A DNA stretch of 36,080 nt from Patescibacteria group bacterium (GTDB lineage Bacteria > Patescibacteriota > Minisyncoccia > RBG-13-40-8-A). Under the pieces are notes generated by a model. The model made no database searches, had not been told where the DNA came from, and saw only the letters and a list, made by a program, of their open reading frames with translations. This document shows, piece after piece, positions 23,358-31,667 of the stretch; position 1 is the first letter of the stretch; the number at the start of each line of letters is the position of its first letter. The position numbers were made by a program, and so were the translations under genes. The stretch is from contig JAHILA010000006.1 in assembly GCA_018897295.1 (NCBI GenBank), positions 1-36,080 on the forward strand. The letters are read 5' to 3'.

Positions 23358-23897
23358 ATGACATTAGGTACTGGTGGTTTTCTTAATCCAGGGGAAACAA
23401 TAAAACAACTCAATATTGCCAAAGGAATGCAGGTTGTTGATTTTGGCTGTGGAGCGGGTTATTTTGTGATTCCAATGGCTAAAATGGTTTTTGAACAAGG
23501 CAAGGTATATGCTTTAGACGTTTTGGACTCAGCTCTCGAATCTGTACGCAGCAAAGCGAAGATTGAAGGACTTTTTAATATTGTGGTCAGGCGCTGTAAT
23601 TTAGAGGTTTTAAATAGTTCAGGACTGGATAATAATTCAATGGATTTAATTTTATTATCCAATATTTTATTCCAGTCAGATAATAAACCTGGTATAATAA
23701 AAGAAGCAGTCAGGGTTTTGAAAAAAAGCGGAGAATTGGCAATTATAGACTGGCGCGCAAACCAGCCATTAGGTCCGTCCAAAGAATTAATTGTGCCAAT
23801 AGAAAATATTAAAAAACTGGCCGAAGAGAACGGATTGATTTTCAAAAAAGATATTTTAGTTGATAAATACCACTGGGGAATGATATTTACTAAATAA
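23358..23897 (+). CDS. Class I SAM-dependent methyltransferase
   Basis: 179 aa from ATG 23358 (an in-frame ATG at 23316 would overlap gyrA by 23 nt). SAM motif I is VVDFGCGAGYF, motif II is KVYALDVLDSALE, and motif post-III is DLILLSNILFQSDNKPGIIKEAVRVLKKSGELAIIDWRANQPLGPSKEL. This is the UbiE/Methyltransf_11-like fold. The substrate is unknown. It ends 1 nt before the solute-binding protein. Confidence 0.88.
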   Translation: MTLGTGGFLNPGETIKQLNIAKGMQVVDFGCGAGYFVIPMAKMVFEQGKVYALDVLDSALESVRSKAKIEGLFNIVVRRCNLEVLNSSGLDNNSMDLILLSNILFQSDNKPGIIKEAVRVLKKSGELAIIDWRANQPLGPSKELIVPIENIKKLAEENGLIFKKDILVDKYHWGMIFTK

Positions 23898-23898
23898 A

Positions 23899-25194
23899 AT
23901 GGAAAAGAAACAAATTTTAATCATTGTCTGCGCAGCGATTGCGATAATAATCGTTGTGATTATTTTTGGACTGATGAGTAGGGAGAAATGCAAGCCAGCA
24001 AATTTGGAAATGTGGGGGGTTTATGATGAATCAGAGATTTACAACGAGTTTATTGACGAGTATAAAAAAACAGCCGAATGTCAGGTAACAATTATTTATA
24101 AAAAGAAATCTTTCGAGACTTATGAGAAAGAATTAGTTGACGCTTTTGCTGTTGACCAAGGTCCGGATATTTGGCTGATACATAATACGTGGCTGGCCAA
24201 ACACAAAGAAAAAATAAAGGAAATGCCGGAAGATCTTTTATTACTTGCTGATTTCAGGAAAATATTTGTTGAAGTTGCTGAACACGATTTGGTTGACAGT
24301 GGGAAAATTTACGGATTGCCATTGTATATTGATACTTTGGCTTTATTTTATAACAAAAACTATTTCAACAGCGCCGGCATTTCCAGTCCGCCGGAAACAT
24401 GGGAAGAGTTGATTGAGGATTTAGACAAACTAACAACAAAAAACCAATGGGGAGGAATAGAGCGCGCGGGCGCGGCCATTGGCACAGCTGAAAATATAAA
24501 CCGGGCAACTGATATTCTGTCGCTTTTGATGCTACAGAATGGCACACAAATGGTGAGCGAAGACAAAAAAACAAGCACCATTAATAAAGGCGTAATATTG
24601 AAAGACGAAACCTATTATCCAGGCAAAGATGCTTTGCGTTTTTATACGGATTTTTCAAATCCGAGCAAAAGAAATTATACTTGGAACAGGCAGGTGCCTT
24701 ATTCAATAGATGCTTTTGCTGATGGAAAATCTGCAATGATGTTCGGTTATGCTTATCATATCCAGAACATTGCCTCAAAAGCTCCTTATTTGAATTACGG
24801 CATTGCCACAATGCCTCAGATTAAAGACCGCGAATTTGATATAAATTATGCCAATTACTGGGCTTATACAGTTTCTAAAAAAACAAAATCCCCAGAAGAG
24901 GCCTGGAAATTTTTGCTCTATTTAACCCAAAAGGAAATTAATAAACGCTATACGCAGAAAACAGGTAGGCCAACTAGCAGAAGGGACTTGATTGATTGGC
25001 AAAAAGGCGATAATCTTAATTTAGCGGTCTTTGTTGGTCAAAGTTTGACTGCACGTAGCTGGTACCAGATTGATCCGCCAGTAATAGAGAAGATTTTCTC
25101 TGACGCCATTGAGTCAGTTGTGCTTGGTAGCGCCAATATAGAAAAAGCTATTGAAATTGCCAATGACCAAATAAATTTATTAATGAAAGATTAA
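23899..25194 (+). CDS. Extracellular solute-binding protein (family 1), membrane-anchored
   Basis: 431 aa. One N-terminal hydrophobic helix (about 5-25) acts as anchor or signal, and CKP (31-33) is not a clear lipobox. The body has the family 1 sugar-binding-protein pattern: LEMWGVYDESEIYNEFIDEYKK, DAFAVDQGPDIWLIHNTWL, GKIYGLPLYIDTLALFYNKNYFNSAGISSPPETWEELIEDLDKL, FADGKSAMMFGYAYHI. Such proteins deliver sugars to ABC permeases, but no permease or ATPase lies nearby. It is followed by three pilin-like genes. Confidence 0.9.
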   Translation: MEKKQILIIVCAAIAIIIVVIIFGLMSREKCKPANLEMWGVYDESEIYNEFIDEYKKTAECQVTIIYKKKSFETYEKELVDAFAVDQGPDIWLIHNTWLAKHKEKIKEMPEDLLLLADFRKIFVEVAEHDLVDSGKIYGLPLYIDTLALFYNKNYFNSAGISSPPETWEELIEDLDKLTTKNQWGGIERAGAAIGTAENINRATDILSLLMLQNGTQMVSEDKKTSTINKGVILKDETYYPGKDALRFYTDFSNPSKRNYTWNRQVPYSIDAFADGKSAMMFGYAYHIQNIASKAPYLNYGIATMPQIKDREFDINYANYWAYTVSKKTKSPEEAWKFLLYLTQKEINKRYTQKTGRPTSRRDLIDWQKGDNLNLAVFVGQSLTARSWYQIDPPVIEKIFSDAIESVVLGSANIEKAIEIANDQINLLMKD

Positions 25195-25220
25195 TTATAA
25201 AGGTTCAGGGTAACAAAAAT

Positions 25221-25631
25221 ATGAAACAGAACCAAAACAAGAAACCCGCCGCAAGCCCTGCAAGCAGGCGGGCCCGCCTAAATGCGCAAAGCGCTTTTGG
25301 CGGGAAATTATTGCCTATTATAACAATTTGTATTATGGCCTTGATAGCCGGTTCCTTGGTTGTCAATGCTGTGGTTATTGAAAATCCATTGAAATATGAT
25401 GATATCGGAAAGATAATAAGTGCTATAGGAGGTTTATTAAAGGTTCTGGCTATTGGTATAGGAACAATTATGATTATAATTGCTGGAATTCAGTATATGA
25501 CTTCAGCCGGAAATGAAGAAAGAGCGGCAAAAGCCAAAAAAACCATTCTTTACACGCTTATTGGCGTAGCAATTGTAGTGGCAGTAGATTTTATTATTGG
25601 ACTTATTGGAGAAATTGTAGGGAAAAAATAA
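25221..25631 (+). CDS. T4SS pilin-like protein, paralogue 1, with repeat insertion
   Basis: 136 aa. Its core matches the other two: a first hydrophobic helix (about 30-50), then ISAIGGLLKVLAIGIGTIMIIIAGIQYMTSAGNEERAAKAKKTILYTLIGVAIVVAVDFIIGLI. This is the TrbC/VirB2-like T4SS_pilin pattern of CPR genomes (helix, GGIQYMTSAG..E...KAKK loop, helix). Residues 9-28 are encoded by a 60-nt palindromic insertion between the basic start MKQNQNKK and the hydrophobic KLLPIITI. Without it the N-terminus would be an ordinary signal peptide cut near VNA. Confidence 0.85.
   Translation: MKQNQNKKPAASPASRRARLNAQSAFGGKLLPIITICIMALIAGSLVVNAVVIENPLKYDDIGKIISAIGGLLKVLAIGIGTIMIIIAGIQYMTSAGNEERAAKAKKTILYTLIGVAIVVAVDFIIGLIGEIVGKK
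25245..25304 (+). repeat. 60-nt double palindrome inserted in frame in pilin 1
   Basis: Two G+C-rich hairpins lie side by side: CCCGCC/GGCGGG at 25245-25272, and CCCGCC..AAA.GCGC/GCGC.TTT..GGCGGG at 25273-25304. The whole is exactly 60 nt (20 codons), so the frame is kept. Its base composition contrasts sharply with the flanking A+T-rich DNA. Confidence 0.85.
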
Positions 25632-25656
25632 ATAATTAATAATTTATTTGATTAAT

Positions 25657-26004
25657 ATGAAATATTTAATTCCGGTTCTTGCAACAATTTTTGTGCTTTT
25701 TCCCGTAATCGCCCATGCTAGCATAATTCTTATCAGATGTGGTAGCTTGCCAGAATATACCTCAAAATTATGCTATTTATTGGAGGATATCCAAAAAATA
25801 TTATACGGACTTTCTTTGGGAATAGCGGTAATCGTTATTATTGTCGGAGGTGTTACTTATATGACGGCTGGCAATGATGAAGAGAAGACAAAAAGAGCAA
25901 AAAAGATTATAACTAATGGTGTTATCGGTTTTGCTATAGTATTAGCCTTTTCTTTTATCTTGGGGATGGTGATGGAAATAATAGAAAATAGTCTTGGCGT
26001 ATAA
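25657..26004 (+). CDS. T4SS pilin-like protein, paralogue 2
   Basis: 115 aa from ATG 25657 (an in-frame TTG at 25648 is less likely). A signal peptide is followed by likely cleavage at AHA. Two cysteines (RCGSLPEYTSKLCYL) may form a disulfide. The second part is IQKILYGLSLGIAVIVIIVGGVTYMTAGNDEEKTKRAKKIITNGVIGFAIVLAFSFILGMV, the VirB2-like two-helix pattern. Such pilins may build a conjugative or DNA-uptake pilus; no T4SS ATPase or channel gene is present. Confidence 0.85.
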   Translation: MKYLIPVLATIFVLFPVIAHASIILIRCGSLPEYTSKLCYLLEDIQKILYGLSLGIAVIVIIVGGVTYMTAGNDEEKTKRAKKIITNGVIGFAIVLAFSFILGMVMEIIENSLGV

Positions 26005-26045
26005 TTCTTAAAGGTCGGAAGATAAATATAGTAATTAAAATATAT

Positions 26046-26402
26046 ATGAAAAAACTTTTACCAGTTGTCCTATTGTCTTTAATGGTTTTACCATTATTTG
26101 CCAGCGCTGCGGCTGTAAATCCAGAGATTGCTATCTGTAATATTTTGAACAAAATTAAGGTTGTCATTGCGGCATTGGGTTTTGGTTTAGCGGTGATTTT
26201 CCTGATTATAGGCGGTATTCAATATATGACTGCAGGAGGTGATGATGAAAAAGCAAGCAAAGCGAAAAAATTGATTATCAATGCTATAATTGGCATTGCC
26301 ATAATTTTTGCTGCGACCTTTATACTTAGTTTGGTTGAAGGATTATTGATTGGTGGTGGTATTACACCTAATCCTTTTGGCAATCCTTGCGGCAGTTATT
26401 AA
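26046..26402 (+). CDS. T4SS pilin-like protein, paralogue 3
   Basis: 118 aa. Signal peptide MKKLLPVVLLSLMVLPLFASAAA with a clear ASA cleavage site. After it comes ICNILNKIKVVIAALGFGLAVIFLIIGGIQYMTAGGDDEKASKAKKLIINAIIGIAIIFAATFILSLV, closely parallel to the two upstream genes. The C-terminus is Gly/Pro-rich and has a second Cys (NPFGNPCGSY) that may pair with Cys near 36. It is the last gene before a hairpin at 26439-26463. Confidence 0.87.
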   Translation: MKKLLPVVLLSLMVLPLFASAAAVNPEIAICNILNKIKVVIAALGFGLAVIFLIIGGIQYMTAGGDDEKASKAKKLIINAIIGIAIIFAATFILSLVEGLLIGGGITPNPFGNPCGSY

Positions 26403-26438
26403 TTGCAAAGATTTAAATTCTGACGAGCTTCGAAGCTT

Positions 26439-26475
26439 CGCCACACTCTTTGAGAGTGTGGCGATTGATTTTTAG
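26439..26475 (+). terminator. Hairpin terminator after the pilin cluster
   Basis: CGCCACACTCT (26439-26449) and AGAGTGTGGCG (26453-26463) form a perfect 11-bp stem with a 3-nt loop. The T-run (ATTGATTTTT) is imperfect. Confidence 0.8.
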
Positions 26476-26502
26476 GATAATTTGGGATAAGATTTAATTG
26501 TT

Positions 26503-26584
26503 GTTCGGGTGGCGGAACTGGCAGACGCGTTAGCCTTAGGAGCTAATGGGGAAACCCGTGGGAGTTCGACTCTCCCCCCGAACA
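26503..26584 (+). tRNA. tRNA-Leu(TAG)
   Basis: Class II. Acceptor GTTCGGG/CCCGAAC, anticodon stem TTAGC/GCTAA with loop CTTAGGA (anticodon UAG), variable arm TGGGGAAACCCGT, T arm GGGAGTTCGACTCTCCC, discriminator A. It is convergent with the VanW-type gene, whose stop lies 5 nt further on. Confidence 0.95.
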
Positions 26585-26589
26585 CTTTT

Positions 26590-28239
26590 TTATTCCAGAG
26601 GAGTTTTTTCTTCCGGATACAAAGAAGGCGATTTGTAATCTGAAAGAAATGTTTTATTGATGATGATATTTCCGTTTTTATCAAAAACTTTTTGGATTAG
26701 TTTTGCTTTCATTGAACCATCGGGCTGGATATCGTATTGTTCCGGCCCAATAACTTCAACTTTTCTCTGGTCATTAGTTCCATAAAATTCAAAAATTAAT
26801 TCCTTGCCAACAAGTTTTGTCTGAATAAGAATGTAGCCAGGAGTGTTGTTTATAAATTTTAAATCAGGCATAGGAGGATAGATAGTGGCATCGAATCCTT
26901 GTGGATTATAGTATTTAACCGGAAAAGCGTGCGGATAACGCTGGGTAATTTCTAGTCCAGCAAATATCGCAGCTCTGAACGTTGTAGTAGAAACCTGGCA
27001 AAGCCCGCCCCCGTATTCCGGGACCATTTTATCTTTTTTAATCACTAACCCTGGTTTATATCCTTGTTCCGGACCAACATCGCCTAGCAGATTATTGAAA
27101 GAAAATTCTTCATTTGGTTTTAGCAGAATACCATTGAATATTGCTGCGCCTATTCTTATATTGGCAATTCTATCAGCTGACGAGCCGGCGAAATTCGAAA
27201 CACCTTTTGACAAAAGCGAAGTAATACCAAAATTATCAATATCTTTAGTACTGATTTTCGGTTTTGTATCGCTAGTTTTAAGAGTAATTTCTTTTTGGTT
27301 GTTTAGAATTCCGCTTTTAAGAATATCAATATTGTCATTAATATCTAAACTTATTCCTTTCTGCGACAAAGCAAAATTAGTGACCTTATTATTAACAACA
27401 GTTAATTGCGCATCTACTGGTTTCTGAACAACTAAATGGGAGAGAAATACAATATAATTCTTGATTTTTTCACTACTAAGCGTTGGTATAGGATCCATTA
27501 ATTCCAAAAGGTTATCTTGATTTATTTCATCTATTTGTTTGTCTCCCACGATTATTTTAATCGGGGCGCTTTCTAGGATTCTTCCTGCTTCTGGTATAAG
27601 TTTTTCTGCTTCAGATTCGATTATTTTTGGTTTATCATCAGATAAAGATAATTTAATGTCTTTTGTCTGGAAAACATTTATAACACTTGCCAAATCGTTT
27701 TTAAATTTTTCTTTGTTTATGATAATTCCTGATTTACTCGGCACAACAACAAATCCTTCTGTCTGTTTATTGTAGGCGAGAATAGAATTTTTCGCTGGTT
27801 GGTGAATTGTGTACAAATTCTCTCTGAAGAATTTTTCCAGTTTATCTTCATCTAATTTCCAAATTGGCTTTAAGGTGTAGCTGAAAAGAGATTTTATTTG
27901 CCACCATCTATTTGATAAGAACTCATTTTTCTTATGGCCGAGTTCATAAGCCAGGTTTACGGTTCTAATAATATCAACTTCTATTCCTAGACTTTTTAAA
28001 TTGACTGTCCAAAGATAATTTTCATAGAGTAAATTAAAATCTTTCTTGATGAGTTGCTGGTAATTGGCTTCTATTTTATCGAGGGCTTCTTCCATGGATA
28101 GTCCGCTTATTGATATATCGGCTATTTTCATGCCTTGATTTATTTTATTAGTATTAGCGATATCTAGGACAATAAAAAAAATAATAGCGATTAGTAAAAT
28201 CACTGCCAAAATCAATAAATTGCGGGGGATTTTCTTCAT
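26590..28239 (-). CDS. VanW-family protein with peptidoglycan-binding-like N-terminal domains
   Basis: 549 aa from ATG 28239, chosen because a -10 box ends 9 nt before it and the N-terminus becomes a classic MKKIPRN-plus-helix anchor (about 7-24). Two YoaR-type PG_binding_4 repeats follow. The C-terminal VanW domain has PNEEFSFNNLLGDVGPEQGYKPG and YGGGLCQVSTTTFRAAIFAGLEI..RYPHAFPVKYYNPQGFDATIY. The family is linked to the cell wall; its biochemical activity is unknown and vancomycin resistance should not be inferred. It is divergent from murJ. Confidence 0.9.
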   Translation of the reverse strand: MKKIPRNLLILAVILLIAIIFFIVLDIANTNKINQGMKIADISISGLSMEEALDKIEANYQQLIKKDFNLLYENYLWTVNLKSLGIEVDIIRTVNLAYELGHKKNEFLSNRWWQIKSLFSYTLKPIWKLDEDKLEKFFRENLYTIHQPAKNSILAYNKQTEGFVVVPSKSGIIINKEKFKNDLASVINVFQTKDIKLSLSDDKPKIIESEAEKLIPEAGRILESAPIKIIVGDKQIDEINQDNLLELMDPIPTLSSEKIKNYIVFLSHLVVQKPVDAQLTVVNNKVTNFALSQKGISLDINDNIDILKSGILNNQKEITLKTSDTKPKISTKDIDNFGITSLLSKGVSNFAGSSADRIANIRIGAAIFNGILLKPNEEFSFNNLLGDVGPEQGYKPGLVIKKDKMVPEYGGGLCQVSTTTFRAAIFAGLEITQRYPHAFPVKYYNPQGFDATIYPPMPDLKFINNTPGYILIQTKLVGKELIFEFYGTNDQRKVEVIGPEQYDIQPDGSMKAKLIQKVFDKNGNIIINKTFLSDYKSPSLYPEEKTPLE

Positions 28240-28248
28240 ACTATTTAT

Positions 28249-28276
28249 ATCATAACTCATTTTAGTTATTTGGCAA
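28249..28276 (-). promoter_or_regulatory. Promoter of the VanW-type gene
   Basis: Minus strand: TTGCCA (28276-28271), 16-nt spacer, TATGAT (28254-28249). Its -35 box is the complement of the murJ -35 box. Confidence 0.6.
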
Positions 28277-28298
28277 ACCTCTTCTATTTTGCTACAAT
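28270..28298 (+). promoter_or_regulatory. Promoter of the murJ operon
   Basis: TTGGCA (28270-28275), 17-nt spacer, TACAAT (28293-28298) with an upstream TGC. The leader to ATG 28313 is about 7 nt. Confidence 0.72.
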
Positions 28299-28312
28299 AA
28301 AAACAAATCAGC

Positions 28313-29959
28313 ATGGTTGGCAGAATTTTGAACCACAAATCAAAAACGGTTTTTTCAGCTACGCTTGTTTTAGCAACAACGGCTTTATTGAGCCGTATTT
28401 TAGGTCTGTTCAGAGACAGATTACTGGCTGGAAGATTCGGAGCAGGAGATGAATTAGATATCTATTTTACTGCATTTCGTTTGCCTGATTTGATTTACAG
28501 TATTTTAATTATGGGTGCGATTTCCTCGGCTTTTATTCCTATTTTTGCTCAGTATTTTAAAAAAGATGATAAGGAGGCCTGGCATTTGGCCAGCGGCCTT
28601 TTTAATTTAGTTCTGTTGATTCTAATAGTTTTATCCGGATTGCTTATTTTATTAGCTCCTTGGGTGATTTCAGTTATTGCTCCGGGATTTTCCGGAGCGA
28701 AAAGAGAAATGACTGTTATGTTGACCAGGATTATGTTTCTCAGTCCGTTATTTTTAGGCATGAGCAGTATTTTAAGCGGTGTTTTGCAGTATTTCCACCG
28801 CTTTTTTGTTTATTCTCTGGCCCCAATATTTTATAATCTGGGAATTATTTTTGGCATAGTTTTCCTTGTTCCCAAAATGGGCTTGGTCGGGTTGGCTTGG
28901 GGAGTAGCGCTTGGCGCATTCTTACATTTTTTAATTCAGGTGCCGAGCGCAATCTATTCGGGATTTAGGTTTAAATTTATTTTAAGCTTTCATCAAGGCA
29001 TTAAAAAAATAATTAAATTAACCATTCCCAGAATAATTGGCTTAGCCGGATCACAGATTAACTATGTCGTGATTACGGCTATTGCTTCGAGTTTGGCAGT
29101 AGGCAGTATCGCGATTTTCAATTTGGCCAATAATTTGCAGTATGTGCCAATAGGCATTATCGGAATTTCTTTTGCTATGGCTGTTTTCCCGCGGTTAGCC
29201 GAGTCCTCTGTTGAAGAAAATAAAGAAAAATTTTCAAAAGATTTTTCCTCGTCTTTTAGCCAGATTCTTTATTTGGTTTTGCCGATCACAGCTGTGTTTT
29301 TCATATTAAGAGCCCAGATTATCAGATTGATTTTAGGCACTGGCCAGTTTGGCTGGGTTGATACGAGATTGACTGCCGCAGCTTTGGGTATTTTCGCGTT
29401 TAGTGTTTTTGCCCAGAGCCTGATTCCTTTAATCTCTCGGGCATTTTATTCTCTTAACGATACTAGGACTCCGGTTTCAATCAGCTTAATCAGTATTGGC
29501 TTAAATATTGTCCTAAGCTTTGGTTTTGTTTGGATTCTGAATAACGACAACTCATTTTCTCAACTGTTTTCAGATATTTTTAGATTAGGCGGCATCAAAA
29601 AATTCGCTGTTTTAGGATTGCCTTTGGCATTTTCTTTATCCAATATTTTTAACTTCGCTATTTTAATGAAATTTTTCAATAAAAAATCAAAAGGATGGAA
29701 TGTCCAATATGTTTTAAATTCGGTTTACAAAATTATAATCTCCTGTATCTTAATGGTGATAGTGATTTACGGATGTCTTCATATTCTTGATTTATTTTTT
29801 GACACGCAGACTTTTTTCGGCTTATTCCTGCAAACAGCAATTTCTGCGTTGGTTGGCGCAGGAGTATATTTTGCGATTTCCTGGACGTATAAATTGCCGG
29901 AACCAATATCATTTATGAAAAGAATCTTTAGGAAAGGTTATGACACAGAACAATATTAG
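28313..29959 (+). CDS. murJ: Lipid II flippase MurJ
   Basis: 548 aa, about 14 transmembrane helices. The MurJ/MviN pattern is present: LLSRILGLFRDRLLAGRFGAGDELDIYFTAFRLPDLIYSILIMGAISSAFIPIF near the start, LPITAVFFILRAQIIRLILGTGQF and AFYSLNDTRTPVSISLISIGLNIVLSF later. It moves lipid II to the outer membrane face for peptidoglycan assembly, the same pathway as MurA in this window. It heads the run murJ-lepA-ftsB-like-GT2 and overlaps lepA by 20 nt. Confidence 0.95.
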   Translation: MVGRILNHKSKTVFSATLVLATTALLSRILGLFRDRLLAGRFGAGDELDIYFTAFRLPDLIYSILIMGAISSAFIPIFAQYFKKDDKEAWHLASGLFNLVLLILIVLSGLLILLAPWVISVIAPGFSGAKREMTVMLTRIMFLSPLFLGMSSILSGVLQYFHRFFVYSLAPIFYNLGIIFGIVFLVPKMGLVGLAWGVALGAFLHFLIQVPSAIYSGFRFKFILSFHQGIKKIIKLTIPRIIGLAGSQINYVVITAIASSLAVGSIAIFNLANNLQYVPIGIIGISFAMAVFPRLAESSVEENKEKFSKDFSSSFSQILYLVLPITAVFFILRAQIIRLILGTGQFGWVDTRLTAAALGIFAFSVFAQSLIPLISRAFYSLNDTRTPVSISLISIGLNIVLSFGFVWILNNDNSFSQLFSDIFRLGGIKKFAVLGLPLAFSLSNIFNFAILMKFFNKKSKGWNVQYVLNSVYKIIISCILMVIVIYGCLHILDLFFDTQTFFGLFLQTAISALVGAGVYFAISWTYKLPEPISFMKRIFRKGYDTEQY

Positions 29960-31667
29960 AAATTTTGTAATTATGGCGCATATTGACCACGGCAAGTCAA
30001 CTTTAGCTGACCGGTTTTTAGAAATTACCAAAACAGTTGATTCAAGGAAGATGCAGCCGCAATTTTTGGACAGGATGGCGATTGAAAGAGAAAGAGGAAT
30101 TACGATAAAAATGCAGCCGGTAAAAATGATTTGGAAAGAATATATTTTAAATCTAATTGATACACCAGGTCATGTTGATTTTTCTTACGAAGTTTCCAGG
30201 AGTTTGGCAGCTGTTGAAGGGGCAATACTTTTAGTTGATGCGACTCAAGGCGTTCAGGCGCAGACATTAACCAATTTAGAATTCGCCAAGAAAGAAAATC
30301 TAATTATAATTCCGGCAATTAACAAAATCGATTTACCGACTGCCAATATTGAACAATCAATTAAGGAGATTGAAAAGCTTTTAAATGTTAAAAAGGAAGA
30401 TATAATTTTAATTTCAGCCAAGACCGGAGAAAATGTAGAAAAACTTTTGGAAAGAGTGGTTGAAAAAGTACCAGCACCCATTGATTCGCCAGATAAAAAC
30501 CTGCGAGCTCTTATCTTTGATTCTGACTATGATGTTTATAAAGGCGTTGTTGCCTATGTGAGGATTTTTAACGGGCAAATAAAAAAAGGGAATAAAACTT
30601 ATTTGATGCAGGCAAAAGCAAATGCTGAAGCGCTGGAATTGGGATACTTTCACCCTGAGCTTGTCGAGGGAAAAGAATTAAAATCAGGAGAAATCGGCTA
30701 TATCGCAACAGGGTTAAAAGAAATAGACAAATGCAGGGTCGGAGATACTATAACCTTACAGGCATCAAATTATAATTTAGAATCGCTTAAAGGGTATAAA
30801 GAGCCCCAGCCGGTTGTCTTTGCCAGTTTTTATCCGATTGATTCTGATGATTACGATTTATTAAATGATGGTTTGAGAAAATTAAAATTAAATGATGCCT
30901 CTCTGTCTTTTAATCCTGAATCCTCCGGCGCATTGGGACGCGGATTCAGGTGCGGTTTTTTAGGAATGCTCCATTTGGAAATTGTTTCTGAAAGATTGAA
31001 AAGAGATTATGGGTTGGACTTGATTACTACTTCCCCGAGCGTTGTTTACAGGAAAGATAAAGACAATAAAATCGAAGAACCAGTTATGGATATGGAAATT
31101 ATTGTTTTCCATCAGTATTTGGGCGCAATTAATAAATTATTAAGTAATTTTCCCGGAGAATTCAAGGATACTACTTGGCTGACCGATGAAAAAATTATCA
31201 TTAAATTTGAAGCGCCCCTGGACATTGTTCTTCATGGATTTTATGATAAACTTAAAACCGTGAGTTCGGGCTATGCCTCAATGTCATACCAGATTAAAGA
31301 TTATAAACCAGCTGATTTAATAAAACTTGATATATTGATTGATAAGGAAAACATTGAGGCATTTTCCAAAATAGTCAGGCGTAGCGAAGCATACAGAGAA
31401 GGCAAGAGATTGGTTGAACTATTAAAGGAAATCCTGCCTTATTATCAGTGGTCAGTGCCGATTCAGGCAGTAGTTGGCGGAAAAATCGTTGCAAGGGAAA
31501 CAAAGAGAGCGATGCGCAAAGATGTGACGGGCTATTTGTATGGCGGCGATTATTCCAGAAAAAGAAAGCTTCTGGAAAAACAGAAAAAAGGCAAGAAAAA
31601 AATGGCGCAATTCGGTAGAATTACCATTCCCTCAGAAGTATTTTTAAAAATATTAAAAGCAAAATGA
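29940..31667 (+). CDS. lepA: Elongation factor 4 (LepA)
   Basis: 575 aa. GTPase motifs AHIDHGKST (13-21), DRMAIERERGITIK, DTPGHVDFSYEV and NKIDLP, then EF-G-like domains and the LepA C-terminal domain (GGKIVARETKRAMRKDVTGYLYGGDYSRKRKLLEKQKKGKKKMAQFG). LepA acts on ribosome biogenesis or translocation under stress. The start lies inside murJ, preceded by AGGAAAGGTT, a modest Shine-Dalgarno. Residues 238-244 (HPELVEG) are encoded by a sequence matching a common palindromic repeat (30649-30670), but the length fits the family. Confidence 0.96.
   Translation: MTQNNIRNFVIMAHIDHGKSTLADRFLEITKTVDSRKMQPQFLDRMAIERERGITIKMQPVKMIWKEYILNLIDTPGHVDFSYEVSRSLAAVEGAILLVDATQGVQAQTLTNLEFAKKENLIIIPAINKIDLPTANIEQSIKEIEKLLNVKKEDIILISAKTGENVEKLLERVVEKVPAPIDSPDKNLRALIFDSDYDVYKGVVAYVRIFNGQIKKGNKTYLMQAKANAEALELGYFHPELVEGKELKSGEIGYIATGLKEIDKCRVGDTITLQASNYNLESLKGYKEPQPVVFASFYPIDSDDYDLLNDGLRKLKLNDASLSFNPESSGALGRGFRCGFLGMLHLEIVSERLKRDYGLDLITTSPSVVYRKDKDNKIEEPVMDMEIIVFHQYLGAINKLLSNFPGEFKDTTWLTDEKIIIKFEAPLDIVLHGFYDKLKTVSSGYASMSYQIKDYKPADLIKLDILIDKENIEAFSKIVRRSEAYREGKRLVELLKEILPYYQWSVPIQAVVGGKIVARETKRAMRKDVTGYLYGGDYSRKRKLLEKQKKGKKKMAQFGRITIPSEVFLKILKAK
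30649..30670 (+). repeat. Palindrome-like sequence within lepA
   Basis: The 22 nt from TTCACCCTGAG to TCGAGGG match my memory of a widespread bacterial palindromic repeat that encodes HPELVEG. The hairpin itself is imperfect (CCCT/AGGG). Confidence 0.5.

Noticed and set aside
28240-28338. N-terminal extension of the VanW-type protein
   Set aside because: It overlaps the murJ promoter and start. ATG 28239 gives a normal signal anchor and follows a -10 box.
30649-30670. Insertion in LepA
   Set aside because: The protein keeps the family's normal length across this segment, so it is not an insertion; only the DNA resemblance to a repeat is reported.
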